The notes under the pieces were generated by a model. The model was not told the origin of the DNA. It was given only the letters and a program-made list of their open reading frames with translations, and made no database searches. From Lachnospiraceae bacterium (lineage in GTDB: Bacteria; Bacillota; Clostridia; Lachnospirales; Lachnospiraceae), in NCBI GenBank assembly GCA_009774145.1, contig VSND01000007.1, positions 1 through 64,000 on the forward strand: 64,000 nucleotides of DNA, in the 5' to 3' direction. The number at the start of each line of letters is the position of its first letter. Within the stretch, counting starts at the first letter, position 1. Both the position numbers and the translations under genes were made by a program. Below are positions 60,719 through 64,000 of this stretch, in pieces.

Positions 60719-62665
60719 ATGAAGAATCAGTATTATCCAAATCTGGCAAGTCCGATCACGATCCGGGGGCTTACTTTTAAAAACCGTATCTTCGGCGCAC
60801 CCATGTCCAATCCGGAGCTGGATCCGGACTGTCATATGAGAAAAGAGGATCTTGCTTTTCATGAAAATCGTGCCCGGGGAGGACTGGCAACAGTAGCCAT
60901 CGGCCTGGGAATTGTGGATCCTGTTGGACGTGTCCACACAAAGGAAGTAACCCTGTATGATGTGATGTCCCTTCCTTCTTTAAAAGAGTATGCCAATGCC
61001 ATGCACCGCCATAACTGTATGGCGGTCATGGAACTGGCTCACGGCGGAAAGTACGCAGGTGCCAGAAGCCATGACGGCGCCGGTGATCCTCTGGTGCTTG
61101 GACCTGACGATGAGATCAATCCGGATGGCCTGCGTGTTACCGCCATGAGTGAGGAAGAGATCGAGCGTGTTTCGAACTGCTATGCGGATGCGGCAGTCCT
61201 CTGCCAGAAAGCAGGGATCGATATGGTGCTTGTACACGGAGGCCACGGATGGCTGCTGGGCCAGTTCATGTCACCGACGATGAATCACAGGACCGACCGG
61301 TGGGGCGGAAGTCTGGAGAACCGGATGCGTTTTCCGCTGCTGGTGCTGGAAAAGATTCGGAAGGCCTGCGGGGAGCGGATGCTGATCGAATACCGCATGA
61401 GTGGTTCCGAGATCATCAAAGGCGGTTATGGGATAGAAGAAGGCATTGAGATGGCCCGAATGCTGGATGGAAAGGTGGATATTATCCATGTTTCAGCGGG
61501 CGTTCATGAAGATCAGGATGCATTTGTGGTTACCCACCCATCCATGTTTATGGAGCACGGCTGTAATGTGTATCTGGCAGCAGAGATTAAAAAACATGTA
61601 AACACGCCGGTTGCTACGGTGGGCGGACTGAATGATCCGGACATGATGGAAGAGATCATTGCATCAGGAAAGGCAGATATTGTGGAAATCGCGCGTCAGT
61701 CGATCTGCGATCCGTATTTTCCGGAAAAGGCATTTTCGGGGCGGAAGGATGATATTACAAAATGCTGCCGCTGCTTTACCTGCTTTTACAATTATCTGAC
61801 TAACCGGACGTTCTGCTGTGCGTTTAATCCAGTGGTGGGAAATGAACTGGAAAACAAATCCGGTTTTCCGCAGACAACATCCAAAAAGGTCCTGGTTGTG
61901 GGCGGCGGAGTCGGCGGAATGGAAGCAGCCATAACGGCTGCAGAAAGAGGACATCGGGTTACTCTGATTGAAAAAAACAACCGTCTGGGAGGTCAGCTTC
62001 TGTCCGAACGGTATATTCCGTTCAAACAGGATATGTATCATTTTGTAAAAGTTCTGGAAGGTCGTCTGGAGGCATCCGGCGTGGAAGTGAGATTAAATAC
62101 GGAGGTTACCGCGGAAGAAGCTGCTGCATTTCAGGCAGATGTGGTAATGGTGGCAACCGGAGCCAGACCGGTCATTCCACCGATAGAGGGAATCGACCGT
62201 CCAAATGTTGTCGGACTGGATGCGCTGCATCATGAGGTGCCGCAGACAGGGCAGAAGGTGGTTATCCTGGGAGGCGGACTGGTCGGAAGCGAGGTTGCAA
62301 TCTATCTGGACGGGCTTGGAAAAGATGTTACAGTCGTGGAAATGAAAAATGACTGGGCTTCAGATGCTTATTTCATGCACAAAAACGCAATGGATATCTA
62401 TATAAGGGACAGCAGGATTCGGATTTATACGGATACAAAAGCAAAGGCAGTTACGGAAAAGGGACTGGTCTGCACCACCAGAGACGGTGAGATCCTTCTG
62501 GAAGCCGATACGGTGCTTCTGGCGGCTGGAATGAAAGCGGATCCGGAATTCGTGCATCGTTTTGATTATACGGCAGATCGTGTGTTTCAGATCGGCGACT
62601 GCATAAGACCGGGCAGAGTGGTGGACGCGGTGACAACCGGATACTACCGGGCGCTGGATATTTAA
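60719..62665 (+). CDS. OYE-type flavin enoate/2,4-dienoyl reductase with FAD domain
   Basis: A 648-residue iron-sulfur flavoenzyme. The FMN barrel occupies residues ~5-340 (NRIFGAPMSNPEL, ELAHGGKYAG, VHGGHGWLLGQFMSP with the His-Gly-His signature, RWGGSLENRMRF). The cluster cysteines follow in CCRCFTC and a later Cys pair (~360-376). The FAD/NAD domain starts VVGGGVGGMEAA near 393 and GGGLVGSEVAIYL near 520. Same architecture as FadH, BaiCD and daidzein reductase, which reduce activated C=C bonds. AGGAGG precedes ATG 60719. Its presence implies an enone or enoate intermediate. Confidence 0.9.
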   Translation: MKNQYYPNLASPITIRGLTFKNRIFGAPMSNPELDPDCHMRKEDLAFHENRARGGLATVAIGLGIVDPVGRVHTKEVTLYDVMSLPSLKEYANAMHRHNCMAVMELAHGGKYAGARSHDGAGDPLVLGPDDEINPDGLRVTAMSEEEIERVSNCYADAAVLCQKAGIDMVLVHGGHGWLLGQFMSPTMNHRTDRWGGSLENRMRFPLLVLEKIRKACGERMLIEYRMSGSEIIKGGYGIEEGIEMARMLDGKVDIIHVSAGVHEDQDAFVVTHPSMFMEHGCNVYLAAEIKKHVNTPVATVGGLNDPDMMEEIIASGKADIVEIARQSICDPYFPEKAFSGRKDDITKCCRCFTCFYNYLTNRTFCCAFNPVVGNELENKSGFPQTTSKKVLVVGGGVGGMEAAITAAERGHRVTLIEKNNRLGGQLLSERYIPFKQDMYHFVKVLEGRLEASGVEVRLNTEVTAEEAAAFQADVVMVATGARPVIPPIEGIDRPNVVGLDALHHEVPQTGQKVVILGGGLVGSEVAIYLDGLGKDVTVVEMKNDWASDAYFMHKNAMDIYIRDSRIRIYTDTKAKAVTEKGLVCTTRDGEILLEADTVLLAAGMKADPEFVHRFDYTADRVFQIGDCIRPGRVVDAVTTGYYRALDI

Positions 62666-62696
62666 ACTTCTATTTACAATCAGGAGGTACTGTTAT

Positions 62697-63791
62697 ATGA
62701 AGATCAAAGCAGCAGTTGTATATGAAAAAGGACAGCCTTTTGTTATGGAGGAACTGGAGCTGGATGATCCCGGAGAGGGGGAACTTCTGGTAAAGGTAGC
62801 TGCCTGCGGAGTATGTCATACGGATGAGGGTGCACAGCATCAGGCGATCCCGGTTCCTCTGCCGGCAGTGCTGGGACATGAGGGTGCCGGAATCGTTGAA
62901 AAAGTGGGTCCGGGCGTGACAGAATTTCAGGTTGGTGACCGGGTCGGTTTTTCCTTTGCATCCTGCGGAAAATGTGAAGAATGCCTGGACGGGCATCCAT
63001 ATGCATGCAGGGATTTTAATACCATCAATTTTGGCGGAATCATGCCGGACGGTACAACGCGACTGCATAAGGACGGAAAGGAGATCGCAACCTTTTTCGG
63101 TCAGGGAACCTTTGCAACGCATGCGGTGGTCCACACCAGACAGACCATCAAGGTACCTTATGAGGATCTGGATCTGGGAATTGTTGCTCCGTTTGGCTGT
63201 GGAATCCAGACAGGAGCGGGAGCGGTATTTCATACCCTGAATCCGGAATTTGATTCCAGTATTGCAGTTTTCGGATGCGGGACAGTTGGGATGAGTGCGA
63301 TTATGGCGGCCCGAATAGCCGGCTGCAAAAATATTATTGCCGTAGGAGGTAATCCGGTGTCCCTGAAACTGGCAATGGAGCTGGGGGCTACTCATACAGT
63401 CAACCGGAAAGAATGCAAAGACATCGTGGGCAGAATCAAAGAGATCACAAAGGGCGGATGTCACTATGCCATTGATACATCCGGCGTCAGTGATTTTGTG
63501 AAGAAAGCGCTTGCATGTGTACGGTTTAAGGGAACGGCTGTTGTGCTGGGATTGACGGGTGATGTGACGATCAACATTCAGGAAGAGCTGATGGGAGAAG
63601 CAAAATCGCTGGTGGGTGTTGTGGAAGGGGATGCGAATTCCAAAACCTTTATTCCGAAGCTGCTGGAATATTATCGGGAAGGAAAATTCCCCGTGGATAA
63701 GCTGATTCGATTCTATGATTTTGATGACATTAACCTGGCGTTTGAAGAATCTCATCAGGGAAAGGCGATAAAATCTGTATTAAGGATGTAA
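62697..63791 (+). CDS. Zinc-dependent alcohol dehydrogenase (aryl/benzyl-alcohol type)
   Basis: A 364-residue class of MDR dehydrogenase distinct from the first one in the operon. CGVCHTDEGAQHQ near residue 37, GHEGAG near 64, structural zinc SCGKCEECLDGHPYAC near 93-108, NAD motif GCGTVGMSAIMAA near 198. CATACGG-less start: AGGAGG lies before the ATG at 62697. Related enzymes interconvert primary, often aromatic, alcohols and aldehydes. Last gene, followed by a terminator. Confidence 0.86.
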   Translation: MKIKAAVVYEKGQPFVMEELELDDPGEGELLVKVAACGVCHTDEGAQHQAIPVPLPAVLGHEGAGIVEKVGPGVTEFQVGDRVGFSFASCGKCEECLDGHPYACRDFNTINFGGIMPDGTTRLHKDGKEIATFFGQGTFATHAVVHTRQTIKVPYEDLDLGIVAPFGCGIQTGAGAVFHTLNPEFDSSIAVFGCGTVGMSAIMAARIAGCKNIIAVGGNPVSLKLAMELGATHTVNRKECKDIVGRIKEITKGGCHYAIDTSGVSDFVKKALACVRFKGTAVVLGLTGDVTINIQEELMGEAKSLVGVVEGDANSKTFIPKLLEYYREGKFPVDKLIRFYDFDDINLAFEESHQGKAIKSVLRM

Positions 63792-63876
63792 TGGAAGGAA
63801 TTGAAGAAGCCTGTTCCTGCGGCACATTCTGTGCAAAAAGCAGAAGTGCTGACAGACAGATGCATATGAGATGGCA

Positions 63877-63920
63877 AAACCGGAGCAGAGACTGTTTTTT
63901 GGAGGTTTCTGCTCCGGTTT
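63877..63920 (+). terminator. Terminator of the catabolic operon
   Basis: AAACCGGAGCAGA (63877-63889) and TCTGCTCCGGTTT (63908-63920) form a perfect 13-bp stem ending in T-rich sequence. Confidence 0.8.
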
Positions 63921-63934
63921 CTGTCCGGGAAAAC

Positions 63935-63962
63935 TTGACTTTCCTGTATTTTTTTATACAAT
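63935..63962 (+). promoter_or_regulatory. Promoter for gene beyond the window
   Basis: TTGACT (63935-63940), 16 bp, TACAAT (63957-63962), and AGGAAAGGAG at the very end of the window indicate another plus-strand gene starting just outside. Confidence 0.6.
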
Positions 63963-64000
63963 AAAGCTGTAAGAAAATCAGAACGAAGGAAAGGAGCTTC

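Noticed and set aside
1..64000. CRISPR arrays, tRNA/rRNA genes, insertion sequences and phage modules
   Set aside because: No regularly spaced repeats, cloverleaf or rRNA signatures, or transposase-like frames were seen on either strand; the only mobile-element genes are at the left end.

Overview
The window looks like a chromosomal segment of a Gram-positive gut anaerobe, most likely a Lachnospiraceae member (Clostridium scindens/Blautia/Dorea-like). Supporting signs are strong AGGAGG ribosome-binding sites, compact operons, a tungsten aldehyde oxidoreductase, a BirA-type biotin operator, an ECF folate transporter with a tetrahydrofolate riboswitch, paired WYL regulators, an Lsa-type ABC-F gene and a Tn916-like xis/int pair. 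Family and genus are inferences; no rRNA or tRNA gene is present to settle them.

Layout. (1) 1-~5020: AT-rich right end of an integrative element with a large HerA/VirB4-like ATPase, an excisionase and a tyrosine integrase. (2) 5049-10113: LMW phosphatase, an SbcD/SbcC-like pair and a MATE exporter. (3) 10114-18862: a decaying carbohydrate locus. Intact Nudix, LacI, one hypothetical and phosphoglucomutase/phosphomannomutase genes lie among wrecks of an alpha-galactosidase, a sugar-binding lipoprotein, a mannose-6-phosphate isomerase, an SGNH esterase and an AlbA_2-type ATP-binding protein. (4) 19021-23421: a UPF0303 gene, then bioY-bioB-bioD-bioA behind a BirA operator. (5) 23680-39356: a pterin-cofactor and tungsten locus holding moaC, moaA, tupABC, a MoeB/HesA enzyme, a MoaD-like carrier, tungsten AOR, a deleted Fe-alcohol dehydrogenase, an HTH-PBP regulator, moeA, a moeA-PBP fusion, two GlpA/GlpB-like flavoproteins and mogA. 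(6) 39398-55087: housekeeping and accessory genes (nicotinamidase, HAD, folT, nudC, WYL pair, PBP1, ABC-F, rtcB, coaBC, coaX, DUF1292, AraC). (7) 55546-63791: an apparent seven-gene catabolic operon with a GPH transporter, two Zn-alcohol dehydrogenases, split transketolase, an SDR and an OYE/FAD reductase, divergent from the AraC gene.

How the parts fit. TupABC would import tungstate. MoaA/MoaC/MoaD/MoeB/MogA/MoeA would build the tungstopterin, and AOR would use it to interconvert carboxylic acids and aldehydes. AOR and the now-broken alcohol dehydrogenase share a promoter with the same geometry (TTGCWR-N17-TATGAT) and an 18-28 bp motif exactly 28 bp further upstream. One copy of that motif overlaps the predicted promoter of the HTH-PBP regulator, which suggests one small autoregulated circuit. 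The best candidates for an undescribed system are this circuit and the split-transketolase operon at 55.5-63.8 kb. The operon's enzyme set resembles the steroid side-chain-cleaving des genes as much as a sugar pathway.
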